The position numbers and the translations under genes are program-made. From Dyadobacter sp. CY326 (lineage in GTDB: Bacteria > Bacteroidota > Bacteroidia > Cytophagales > Spirosomataceae), in contig NZ_JAJUXI010000009.1 of the NCBI RefSeq assembly GCF_021390515.1, forward strand, positions 124,001 to 188,000: 64,000 nt of DNA, given 5' to 3'. Shown piece by piece: positions 7,787-15,617 of the stretch (positions are counted from its first letter, which is position 1; the number at the start of each line of letters is the position of its first letter). The notes beneath the pieces were generated by a model. It did no database searches. It had not been told where the DNA came from and saw only the letters and a list, made by a program, of their open reading frames with translations.

Positions 7787-10700
7787 ATGTCAATCACCGA
7801 AGTAGCAGTAAAAAGACCGCTCTTCATCATAGTAGTATTCACGGTGTTGATACTATTTGGTGTGATCAGCTATAAACAATTGTCCTACAACTTGTTACCC
7901 AAGTTTGAGGCCAATGTAGTGAGTGTAATGACGACTTACCGCGGCGCCGCTGCGGATGAGGTCGAAACCAACGTTACCAAACATATTGAGGACGCCGTTT
8001 CGGCGATCGAAGGTTTGGACCAGATCAATTCAACTTCTCAGGAAGGTGTTTCTTCTGTAATCATTCAGTTAAAACAAGGTATCAGCGTCGATTTGGCGCA
8101 GCAGGAAGCGCAGCGTAAAGTAGAGCAGGTAATTTCATTGCTGCCCGACGATGCTGACCGTCCAGTTATTAATAAATTTTCAACCGATGAAATCCCGGTT
8201 TTGAGAATGGGAGTGACTGCAAATATGTCTCCGTCATCACTTTACGATTTGATTGATGATAAGCTGAAACCACAACTTTCGAACGTAACCGGAGTAGGTC
8301 AGGTAACGATCATTGGTGGCACGGAGCGCCAGATTCAGGTGAATATCAGTCAGGATAAATTGAAGGCATATCGCTTGTCGATCGCGCAGGTTTCTGCTGC
8401 GATTAACAATGCAAATACTTCATACCCAGCCGGTCAGGTGAAAACCCAGGAAGATCAGCTTTCCATTCGTTTTGATGCAAAGCTGACAACTGTTGAAAAT
8501 TTAAGAAATGTAATTGTTGGTCGTAACACTTCTGGCGGACAGGTTTTCCTGAAAGACATTGCCGAAGTATTTGACGGCACAGCAGATGCAACTGCGGTTA
8601 ACCACATTAATGGTCGCCCGTCGGTGGCTTTGCAAATTCAAAAACAATCCGACGCCAATGCAGTGGACGTGAGTAAGTTGACACGTGAGCGTCTGACGAC
8701 TTTGGAAAAACAATATGCTTCGTCAGGACTGAAATTCAACATTGCATCGGATCAATCCATTTACACATTAGCCTCGGCCGATGCGGTGGTTTTTGACCTT
8801 GGACTTGCGGTTTTGATCGTATCCATTGTCATGTTAATGTTCCTCCACAGCTTCCGGAGCTCGATGTTCATTTTGGTCGCATTGCCTTCTTCGATGATCC
8901 CGACATTTATTTTGATGAGTGTACTCGGTTTCTCGCTGAACCTGATGACGTTAATGGCGCTTTCGCTGGTGGTTGGTATCCTGGTCGATGACTCGATTGT
9001 GGTTTTGGAAAACATCAACCGCCACATGGAAATGGGCAAAAGCAGGTGGCAAGCCGCATTGGACGGACGTGCAGAAATCGGGTTTACAGCCCTCGCGATT
9101 ACATTGGTAGACGTCGTGGTTTTCGTGCCGCTCGCAATGACTTCCGGTTTGATCGGTAACATTCTGAGAGAGTTCTCCCTCGTGGTCGTGTTCTCTACAT
9201 TGATGAGTTTGTTCGTCTCCTTTACATTAACGCCGCTTTTGGCTTCGCGTTTTGGTAAGATTGAGGTTTTGGATAAAAATTCTCTGTGGGGCAGGCTGAA
9301 CCTGGGTTTTGAAAGGTTTTTGGACAATATCAAAAACGAGTACGGCAGAATGCTGACCTGGACACTGGGTCATAAAAGATATGTTTTCATACTTGCAATC
9401 GCATTGATCGTTGGTTCAATCGCATTGGTTCCGGGAGGTTTTATCGGAGCAGCATTTATGCAGCAAAGTGACCGCGGCGAGCTGAATGTGTCACTCGAAC
9501 TAGCACCAACAGCATCCGTTTACCAAACCAATCAGGTTGCGCAACGCGTTGAGAAAATGCTTTTGGCAAGAAAAGAAGTGACCAAAGTATTTACCAATGT
9601 GGGTTATAGCAGCACCGGTTTAGGAACTACATCAAGCGGTAACATTGCCGACTTAACTGTTCAATTGGTCGACAAAGCAGAACGCCCGATGTCGGCAGAA
9701 GATTTTGGAACGCAAATTCAAAAAGAGATTTTGCAAATTCCTGGCGTAAAAGTGACGGTAGCACCAACTTCTATCACCGGTAATGCCAATCAGGCGCCGA
9801 TCCAGGTGGCTGTAAAAGGAACCGACATGGCGACAATCCGTAAAACGGCTGCGCAAGTGAAAGAAGTTGTAGCGTCGATCCCGGGAACAGCTAACGTCGA
9901 TTATTCGGTGGATGATCCGAAACCGGAAGTTGGTGTGCAGCTCGATCGTGAGAAAATGTCACAATTGGGCATCAATGCAGCAGAAGTGGGAGCAGCATTA
10001 CAAACTGCATTCCGCGGCGACGACCGTTCGAAATTTAAGGAAAATGGCAAGGAATACGACATTATGGTCACATTGGACCAATTCAACCGTTCCAGTGCCG
10101 ACGATATCCGCCACCTGAGTTTTGTAAACAGCGCAGGTCAAGCATTCGAATTATCCCAGTTCGCGACGATCAAAGAAGGAATGGGTGAAAGCGTTCTGCA
10201 GCGTATCGACCGTCTGTCGTCCATCACCATTAACTCCCAAGTAATTGGCCGTCCATCCGGTTCTATCGGAGCCGACATCCAGACCAAAATGGCTAGTGTA
10301 AAACTACCAGAAGGTGTATTCATCGAATACCGCGGTGACCTGAAAAACCAGGCCGACGCATTCGGAAGTCTGGGCTGGGCGCTCGTACTCGGTATCGTGC
10401 TCATTTACCTGATCATGGTCGCGCTTTACGAAAGTACCATTTATCCATTCGTGGTATTGTTCTCAATCCCGGTCGCATTGGTCGGCGCATTAACCGCATT
10501 GGCTTTGACAATGGAAAGCTTAACGATCTTCTCCATCGTGGGTATGATCATGCTGCTCGGACTAGTAGCGAAAAACGCGATCCTGATCGTCGATTTCACC
10601 AACCAATTAAAAGAGGAAGGTCACGCATTGAAAGACGCACTAATCGAAGCCGGAAAAGAACGTCTCCGCCCAATCCTAATGACCACCATCGCCATGATCG

Positions 10701-10915
10701 CCGGTATGTTACCCATCGCATTAGCCTCCGGCGACGGAGCCGAAGTGAAAAATGGCATGGCCTGGGTAATCATCGGTGGTCTGACAAGTTCATTGCTGCT
10801 GACAATCTTCCTGGTTCCAAGTGTTTATTATCTTGTGGATAAAGTAAAAGAGCGCTTCGCGGGCCGTAAAGCCAGGAAGCAGCAGAAGAGGGAAGAGTTG
10901 GTTTTGGAAGGGTGA
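7787..10915 (+). CDS. RND efflux pump inner membrane permease (AcrB/MexB-like)
   Basis: The 1042-residue length and two repeats of six membrane segments with large periplasmic loops are those of the HAE1/AcrB family. The proton relay motif GILVDDSIVVLENI (paired Asp in TM4) is near residue 400. The N-terminus (SITEVAVKRPLF) and the second-half segment GLVAKNAILIVDFTNQ are typical. The C-terminus is a short basic tail. It should be the proton-driven pump of the tripartite system controlled by the upstream MarR protein. The substrate cannot be told from sequence; the family exports drugs, detergents, dyes or metabolites. Confidence 0.95.
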   Translation: MSITEVAVKRPLFIIVVFTVLILFGVISYKQLSYNLLPKFEANVVSVMTTYRGAAADEVETNVTKHIEDAVSAIEGLDQINSTSQEGVSSVIIQLKQGISVDLAQQEAQRKVEQVISLLPDDADRPVINKFSTDEIPVLRMGVTANMSPSSLYDLIDDKLKPQLSNVTGVGQVTIIGGTERQIQVNISQDKLKAYRLSIAQVSAAINNANTSYPAGQVKTQEDQLSIRFDAKLTTVENLRNVIVGRNTSGGQVFLKDIAEVFDGTADATAVNHINGRPSVALQIQKQSDANAVDVSKLTRERLTTLEKQYASSGLKFNIASDQSIYTLASADAVVFDLGLAVLIVSIVMLMFLHSFRSSMFILVALPSSMIPTFILMSVLGFSLNLMTLMALSLVVGILVDDSIVVLENINRHMEMGKSRWQAALDGRAEIGFTALAITLVDVVVFVPLAMTSGLIGNILREFSLVVVFSTLMSLFVSFTLTPLLASRFGKIEVLDKNSLWGRLNLGFERFLDNIKNEYGRMLTWTLGHKRYVFILAIALIVGSIALVPGGFIGAAFMQQSDRGELNVSLELAPTASVYQTNQVAQRVEKMLLARKEVTKVFTNVGYSSTGLGTTSSGNIADLTVQLVDKAERPMSAEDFGTQIQKEILQIPGVKVTVAPTSITGNANQAPIQVAVKGTDMATIRKTAAQVKEVVASIPGTANVDYSVDDPKPEVGVQLDREKMSQLGINAAEVGAALQTAFRGDDRSKFKENGKEYDIMVTLDQFNRSSADDIRHLSFVNSAGQAFELSQFATIKEGMGESVLQRIDRLSSITINSQVIGRPSGSIGADIQTKMASVKLPEGVFIEYRGDLKNQADAFGSLGWALVLGIVLIYLIMVALYESTIYPFVVLFSIPVALVGALTALALTMESLTIFSIVGMIMLLGLVAKNAILIVDFTNQLKEEGHALKDALIEAGKERLRPILMTTIAMIAGMLPIALASGDGAEVKNGMAWVIIGGLTSSLLLTIFLVPSVYYLVDKVKERFAGRKARKQQKREELVLEG

Positions 10916-10963
10916 TGATGTAGCGCTTCTTGCCAGCAAGGCACCAGAGCGTTCCCATCCCTG

Positions 10964-11029
10964 TCAGCCTGAGCGGAGTCGAAGGCACGTTGCCAAGGAG
11001 TAGCGTGCCTTAGACTCCGCTCAGGCTGA
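10964..11029. repeat. Long inverted repeat (REP-like hairpin)
   Basis: Two 26-nt arms (10964-10989 and 11004-11029) pair with one mismatch around a 14-nt loop. The core is CCTGAGCGGAGTCGAAGG. It sits between convergent genes (RND pump and GIY-YIG nuclease) and could act as a bidirectional terminator. The core resembles an interspersed palindrome that I remember as common in Bacteroidota genomes. Confidence 0.75.
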
Positions 11030-11048
11030 ACTTTCTTCAATCCAGAGC

Positions 11049-11375
11049 CTAGTAGTTCTCATCGGCGTTTTTATTCCTTGAATGCGTCTGATTCTGACAT
11101 TCTGCCAAAGGCTTCAGTTCATTCCATTTCCTATGAATAATCGCGTCCTTCTTCTTCCTACTCCAACCTTTCACCTGCTTCTCAAAAGCAATTGCATCAT
11201 TGATATATCTAAACTTACAAGAAAACACCAACTCCACAGGCCTTCGACTGTAAGTGTAACACGTTAAATTAACCCCCGAAGTGTGCTCCTCAAATCGCCG
11301 TTCCAAGCAATTTGTAACGCCTGTATAGTAACTCTCATCTGAGCATTGGAGAATATAGACATAGTAAATTTTCAT
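11049..11375 (-). CDS. GIY-YIG nuclease domain protein (URI family)
   Basis: The start at 11375 gives 108 residues beginning MKIYYVYILQCSD, the usual opening of small URI-type GIY-YIG proteins; a start at 11402 would add nine residues. The tyrosines of YYVYIL and YYTGVTN form the GIY-YIG pair, and RRFEEH contributes the conserved Arg and His. The segment AIAFEKQVKGWSRKKKDAII matches the family's EKxxKxW region. Stand-alone proteins of this type are common in Bacteroidota and their function is not established. It converges on the RND pump gene across a long hairpin. Confidence 0.88.
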   Translation of the reverse strand: MKIYYVYILQCSDESYYTGVTNCLERRFEEHTSGVNLTCYTYSRRPVELVFSCKFRYINDAIAFEKQVKGWSRKKKDAIIHRKWNELKPLAECQNQTHSRNKNADENY

Positions 11376-11779
11376 GTTTGCAGCGTGTTTAGATTTTTCC
11401 ATCTTAGACGCTGACTTTGCTTGGAGGTCACACTAAACCTTTAACGACTTCGATCCAACCAATTTTCCACGACTTTTTACTCCATTCCAAACGTTGGATG
11501 CTCTGCAAATCCATAGAAATAAATCGTATCCATATTAATTAGCTAGCAACATTGTAGAACGTTTTGAAAGAAAACAATGGTGGCTAAATAAAGATAAGTT
11601 GAAGCAGAGATTGGTAATAATTACAATTCAAAAATTACAATGACATCTTAAAATGGCTCTTCTTACCGGCGAATAATTGAGGCCGTCCGTTTGCCTATTC
11701 TTTAAGCTTCTTTCAAAACAGAAAGTGGTGTTTTGTAACCTGTAACAAAACAAATGTTTAACTACAAACAAAGTAAAAA
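11376..11779. promoter_or_regulatory. Leader region of lipoprotein copy 1
   Basis: This gene-free stretch of about 400 bp has, in its last 120 bp, two blocks shared with the other copies of the lipoprotein family. Block A (ACCGGCGAATAATTGA and neighbours, 11663-11688) starts about 115 bp before the ATG. Block B (GTAACAAAACAAATGTTTAA) lies just before the ATG. Nothing recognisable was seen in 11403-11600. Confidence 0.6.
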
Positions 11780-12472
11780 ATGAATTTAATAAAACAATTA
11801 CCACTTGGTCTCGGCTTGGCCTGTTTCATGTTCATGAGCAGCTGCTCGAAGGAGGAGGCGGTGACACCGGGGTCGGCTGTTACGAATGAAAGTTCGAATT
11901 TAAGGCAGGGTGGGCCAGTTTTCGTCCCTATATATCACTTTCCGTCTACTAATGGCCCAACTTGTGTAGGTTGTATGCCTGGGAAATGGCATTTAGGTAA
12001 AACGAAGCTTGATGCCACTTCCAGTTTGACAGCGTATGCCGGTAATCCATCTAAAAAGTGGGTTCAACCATTGCCAACGCCGTCAACAGGCTCTGGGTCT
12101 ATTGTTACTATGGTTGGTGAAAAGTCTTATTATGGTTACGTTTCAGCGAATGCAGAAAACTTGATACCGGGCAAGAAATACAAACTTACCTTTAGTATAT
12201 CCAGAACTGCCCTAAATGAAGCTAATGGTACAGGCCCATATGCTGCCACAGCTGATTTGCATGTAAGAGATGTGAATAGTAATAATATAATAACAGAAAA
12301 AGTAATTGATTTCAATGGAAAAAAGAATGAATGGGTTACTGAAACTATTGAATTTATAGCAACATTCCATAAGCAAGAATTCGATTTCCACAGCGAAAAT
12401 CCACAAGGAGAAAGTAAATTAACTTATACAAACATTCATGTTGGCGAAAACGCGGTTCAACAACTAAATTAG
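11780..12472 (+). CDS. Secreted lipoprotein, tandem family copy 1
   Basis: The 230-residue protein has a lipoprotein signal (LGLACFMFMSSC; lipobox Cys22), then an acidic stretch and one domain of mostly beta strands. It shares the signal peptide almost residue for residue with three downstream copies. It also keeps the motifs SSL near 75, GNPSKKWVQPLP near 85, LIPGKKYKLTF near 130 and W-T-E-T-I-E-F near 190. The 'pGKkYklTF' strand followed by 'W...i.F.a' resembles the jelly-roll folds of carbohydrate-binding or galactose-binding-like modules; that is inference. It is the most diverged intact copy and has its own terminator. No known family is recognised. Confidence 0.8.
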   Translation: MNLIKQLPLGLGLACFMFMSSCSKEEAVTPGSAVTNESSNLRQGGPVFVPIYHFPSTNGPTCVGCMPGKWHLGKTKLDATSSLTAYAGNPSKKWVQPLPTPSTGSGSIVTMVGEKSYYGYVSANAENLIPGKKYKLTFSISRTALNEANGTGPYAATADLHVRDVNSNNIITEKVIDFNGKKNEWVTETIEFIATFHKQEFDFHSENPQGESKLTYTNIHVGENAVQQLN

Positions 12473-12495
12473 ACAATTTATAATATTTTCATTTC

Positions 12496-12535
12496 AACAA
12501 AAGAGTCCACTTCAATTGAGGCGGATTCTTTTGTT
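12496..12535 (+). terminator. Hairpin after lipoprotein copy 1
   Basis: AACAAAAGAGTCC pairs with GGATTCTTTTGTT (13-bp arms, one G-T pair), 24 bp after the stop. Confidence 0.6.
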
Positions 12536-12813
12536 AAAATGATTTACAGGGCATTAAATTTACTGTTTCGAAGAATTTGTTAGAAAAAGGGATATAATTT
12601 TTTTGCTAAATCTCCGATTATACCAAGCTAAATTGAATCTGACACTAGTAATAGTTGCTGATAAAAAATTACTATGGCCAACGATAATTCTTCCTTTTAC
12701 CGGGGAATAATCAATGCCCGCCTCGCACTCATTGCAATGACCTCATTCATGACTTTAACATTTCTTTTGTAGTCAGTAACAGCAATAAATGTTTCACTAC
12801 AAAAACAGTAAAA
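12536..12813 (+). promoter_or_regulatory. Leader region of lipoprotein copy 2
   Basis: Block A (ACCGGGGAATAATCAA, 12697-12722) lies about 115 bp before the ATG at 12814. Block B (GTAGTCAGTAACAGCAATAA and following bases) lies directly upstream. The spacing matches copies 1 and 4. No gene was found here. Confidence 0.6.
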
Positions 12814-13548
12814 ATGAATTTAGTAAAAAAATTACCAATCGGCCTGGGCTTGGCCTGTTTAATGATGATGAGCAGCTGCTCGAAGGAAGATGCAGCGGTG
12901 AGTCCTAGCTCACCACAGGCAAGTGAGCAAATGTACTCAAGCCACAAAGGAGTGACATATGTATTTCCTTTCTTTTCGCCAACAATTGGTGCGACTGGAA
13001 AAGGCTCATATCCGGCTGGGTGGGGAAATCTTTCTGAGGATGATAAACTTGGGTTTCCTGCTGGAACGTCTAGCCTAACTAATTTGTGGGGAGAAAGTGC
13101 ATTGCCTTGGGAGAAACCATTGCCTGCCATTCCCTCTGCTCCTAACGCAAATTCAGTGGTTACAACTTACAACATTACCGAATCAGTGTTACATGATTTC
13201 CAAAATCACTCAGTAGCGGGAACCACAATCAAAAACCTGGTGGCAGGTAAAAAGTATGCAATTACATTTTACGCTTCAACCACTAAATTAAAAGGCCCGT
13301 CCCAATCCGTTCAAGATTATGCTTCAGGGATTCAGGTTAGGTTGTTCGCCGGTGCTAATAAAATCTTACAAACAGAAATCAATTTTACGGGAAAGGCCGA
13401 ATGGGTTGCAAAAACCATAAATTTCGTTGCGTCAGGTGACGAAATAACTTTTAAATTCAATCCAACATCGAGCAGTCAATTTACTGAAACTTACGCTCAC
13501 TTGTTTGTTGACCACAATTCAATTAAGGAGCTGAAATTTAACCTATAA
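12814..13548 (+). CDS. Secreted lipoprotein, tandem family copy 2
   Basis: The 244-residue protein opens MNLVKKLPIGLGLACLMMMS and has the lipobox MSSC, like copies 1 and 4. After an acidic/Ser linker come YPAGWGNL, PAGTSSLTNLWG, PWEKPLPAIP, IKNLVAGKKYAITFYAST, W-V-A-K-T-I-N-F and a C-terminal block YAHLFVDHNSIKEL that copy 4 shares almost exactly. The protein should be an outer membrane or surface lipoprotein with a beta-sandwich domain. Such a C-terminal 'lfvDn.si.el' strand is also common in carbohydrate-binding jelly rolls, so glycan binding is a guess. It is a single gene with its own leader and terminator. Confidence 0.8.
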   Translation: MNLVKKLPIGLGLACLMMMSSCSKEDAAVSPSSPQASEQMYSSHKGVTYVFPFFSPTIGATGKGSYPAGWGNLSEDDKLGFPAGTSSLTNLWGESALPWEKPLPAIPSAPNANSVVTTYNITESVLHDFQNHSVAGTTIKNLVAGKKYAITFYASTTKLKGPSQSVQDYASGIQVRLFAGANKILQTEINFTGKAEWVAKTINFVASGDEITFKFNPTSSSQFTETYAHLFVDHNSIKELKFNL

Positions 13549-13569
13549 ATAGGTTTGGATTCAAGAATT

Positions 13570-13605
13570 AAAAGGGCAGCCGAAACATCGAAGCTGTCCT
13601 TTTTC
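13570..13605 (+). terminator. Rho-independent terminator after lipoprotein copy 2
   Basis: AAAAGGGCAGC pairs with AGCTGTCCTTTTT around an 11-nt loop and is followed by T-rich sequence. Confidence 0.75.
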
Positions 13606-13871
13606 AATTTTACTCGTACAAAATTCATAGGACCTTCATTTAATCGAAAACATTTCAACATTTCAAACAAGGCAAAAAAAGCATTGAAAAGGAAACCAGG
13701 AACTACGCAATCATTACTGTACGGACTTTGCAATTTCTCCCGGATTTCTCCGAATTACCGACAAATAACCTTACCCCTCCACTTATTCATTTTTGAACCA
13801 GTCATCTGTTGCTAAAAAGCTTGTTTTGAAGTCAATACAAAGCAAATGTTTAATCAAAAAAATAGAACAAA
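13606..13871. other. Degenerate leader upstream of lipoprotein copy 3
   Basis: The last 40 bp (TTGTTTTGAAGTCAATACAA, then CAAATGTTTAA) are a recognisable but damaged version of block B. Block A, present 115 bp upstream of the other copies, is not recognisable. The rest holds no supported gene. Confidence 0.5.
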
Positions 13872-14402
13872 ATGAATTAAATACAAAAATTACCAATCGG
13901 CTTGGGTCTAACCTGGCTAATGATGATGAGCAGCCTCTCGAAGGAAGATGCGCAAACTCCGGAGCCGGTGATAGGTGAAAGGACGGATGCGAGCATGCAG
14001 GGAATTCCACCTATCCTTACTCCCGTTGCAGCAAGCATTCCAGCAACTTATGGTCTAACAGGTTCAAATGTTTATCCGGCTGGCTGGCAAAGAGGCCCTA
14101 TTTGTTCAAGTGATTTGGCTTTATTGCCCACTGGTACTTCAAGCTTGACACATTTGTTTGGAAATCCAGGGCTGCCTTTGGAGTAGCCGCTACCACCAAT
14201 TCAAAATGTGCCTAATGCAAAGTTTGTCCTTACGTTGAGCACTTATGCGAAGGGCGGTTGGTCGGTAGATCAATTACCAGAAAAAAAACGATCTGGTGTG
14301 GAAGCCAAAATTAAAGGTCTGAAGCCAGGTAAATATTATACAATTGATTTGTACGTTGCGAGCACCGAGATATCCGAGCCGCCTTTGGTTTTTCTACTCA
14401 GA
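13872..14402 (+). pseudogene. Secreted lipoprotein, tandem family copy 3 (decayed)
   Basis: This is a clear paralog of copies 2 and 4 that cannot make the protein. The third codon is TAA where the others have TTA. The lipobox Cys codon TGC is replaced by CTC (SSCSKED became SSLSKED). A TAG at 14184-14186 sits where the others encode the Lys of PWEKPLP. The frame otherwise stays open and retains YPAGWQ, PTGTSSLTHLFGNPG and IKGLKPGKYYTIDL. After that the family similarity stops and the sequence runs straight into a reversed fragment of the DUF4965 gene, so about 75 C-terminal codons are missing. Confidence 0.85.
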
Positions 14403-14513
14403 TCACTTCCACCCCGCCAAAAAAAACTTCATCCAATAATCCCTATAACGGGCCGAGCCATAAACCCAACCGACTTTCTGTCCACGGTTTGATGCCAGCC
14501 TAAAAGCGGAATA
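14403..14513 (-). pseudogene. Fragment of the 3' end of the DUF4965 gene
   Basis: About 110 bp align by eye with the 3' end of the gene at 15618-18098, starting at the same stop codon (TCA on the plus strand). The minus strand reads IPLLGWHQTVDRKSVGFMAR, against IPLSDWHETVNGKSVGFRAR in the intact gene. A 1-nt deletion then shifts the frame, after which YWMK...GWK and the stop match again. It is a non-functional duplication remnant. Confidence 0.85.
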
Positions 14514-14790
14514 GTGTAAAAAATTCCTAGGCAGTAAGCGTAGTCTCATCAATTGACTATGATCCATTAAACATGTAATAACTAAAACCGAACGGCTAAG
14601 CATCAATATAAATCGAAGCCGAAGCTAGTACTAATTACAATTCGTGAATTACTATTTCTTACGAAAAAAGCTATTTAACCGGGGAATAATTGACACCGTC
14701 CTTGCGCTCAATGGTTAGGGATTATGGACTTTATAAAATCTTGTTTTGTAGCCAGTAACAAAACAAATGTTTAACTAAAAAACAAGAAAA
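14514..14790 (+). promoter_or_regulatory. Leader region of lipoprotein copy 4
   Basis: Block A (ACCGGGGAATAATTGACACC, 14675-14701) lies about 114 bp before the ATG and block B (CAGTAACAAAACAAATGTTT) just before it, as for copies 1 and 2. No gene was found here. Confidence 0.6.
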
Positions 14791-15570
14791 ATGAATTTAG
14801 TACAAAAATTGCCGATTGGCTTAGGCCTGGCCTGCTTAATGATGATGAGCAGTTGCTCGAAGGAGGATGTCCAGACTCCGGCGCCTGCGAAAAGTGAAAG
14901 GTCGGATGCGAATATGCGCGACGAGGGTGGTTTTATAAAAGTATTCCCCATTTTTAATTCAACTTTTGGCCAGCTGGGATGTAATATTCATCCAAATGGC
15001 TGGTCGAGAAGTGGAAACGCTTCTAGTAATGCAGTCGGATATCCCACAGGAAATTCCAGTTTAGCCTATTTATTTGGAAACCCCGCATGGCCTTGGGAAA
15101 AAGCCCTTCCGTCAATTCCTGGCGCACTTGATGCTAACAATTCAATTCTCACGGTTAGCACAAGCACTAAAATAAATGTCATTGATTTTGAAGCTACGGC
15201 GGGGAAACGGTCAGCCGTCGAAACGAAAATCAAAAACCTTAAACCAGGTAAACTGTATAAGGTAACTTTTTGGGCCACAACTACTGTCAGCAAGGTTAAG
15301 CAAAATAATAAAATACAAGCGTATGCACATGCTCTTTCCTTAGATTGGATCTACCCTGATGGTAAAGAAAACGCATTAGTTCTTAGCTTGAATTCAAACA
15401 ATGCTGCTCTGTGGAAAACTTACTCGATCACCTTCGAAGCAAAACATTCAGAACAAGTTTTAACATTTACAGCGTTTACGAAAAACGAGGGCGAGTTCGC
15501 ATATGCTCATTTATTTGTTGACCATAATTCCATTAAAGAAGTTGAGAGTCCTTCATATCCAAATCCTTAA
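14791..15570 (+). CDS. Secreted lipoprotein, tandem family copy 4
   Basis: The 259-residue protein has the same lipoprotein signal as copy 2 (lipobox MSSC at Cys22). Family blocks follow in order: IHPNGWSRSG, PTGNSSLAYLFGNPAW, PWEKALPSIPG, IKNLKPGKLYKVTFWATTT, W-K-T-Y-S-I-T-F, and AYAHLFVDHNSIKEVE near the C-terminus. A predicted surface lipoprotein with one beta-sandwich domain fits. It converges on the DUF4965 gene with 47 bp between stops. This is the arrangement from which the copy-3 pseudogene and gene fragment appear to derive. The function is not recognised. Confidence 0.82.
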   Translation: MNLVQKLPIGLGLACLMMMSSCSKEDVQTPAPAKSERSDANMRDEGGFIKVFPIFNSTFGQLGCNIHPNGWSRSGNASSNAVGYPTGNSSLAYLFGNPAWPWEKALPSIPGALDANNSILTVSTSTKINVIDFEATAGKRSAVETKIKNLKPGKLYKVTFWATTTVSKVKQNNKIQAYAHALSLDWIYPDGKENALVLSLNSNNAALWKTYSITFEAKHSEQVLTFTAFTKNEGEFAYAHLFVDHNSIKEVESPSYPNP

Positions 15571-15574
15571 AAAT

Positions 15575-15605
15575 GAATGGTGGCCTGCTCTCTAGGCCAC
15601 CATTC
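15575..15605. terminator. Bidirectional hairpin between copy 4 and the DUF4965 gene
   Basis: GAATGGTGGCC and GGCCACCATTC form a perfect 11-bp stem with a 9-nt loop between the convergent genes. There is no long T run. Confidence 0.6.
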
Positions 15606-15617
15606 TAAGAACTCACC

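Noticed and set aside
8761..9333. 190-codon open frame on the minus strand inside the RND pump gene
   Set aside because: It is antisense to a strongly conserved pump gene with clear motifs in the plus frame; no start context or family.
13872..14492. Translation of copy 3 by stop-codon readthrough or recoding
   Set aside because: There are two different stop codons (TAA, TAG), the lipobox Cys is lost and the C-terminus is missing. Decay explains all of these.
14403..14606. Minus-strand open frame as a real gene
   Set aside because: Its C-terminal third is a frameshifted copy of the DUF4965 tail, and the rest resembles nothing.
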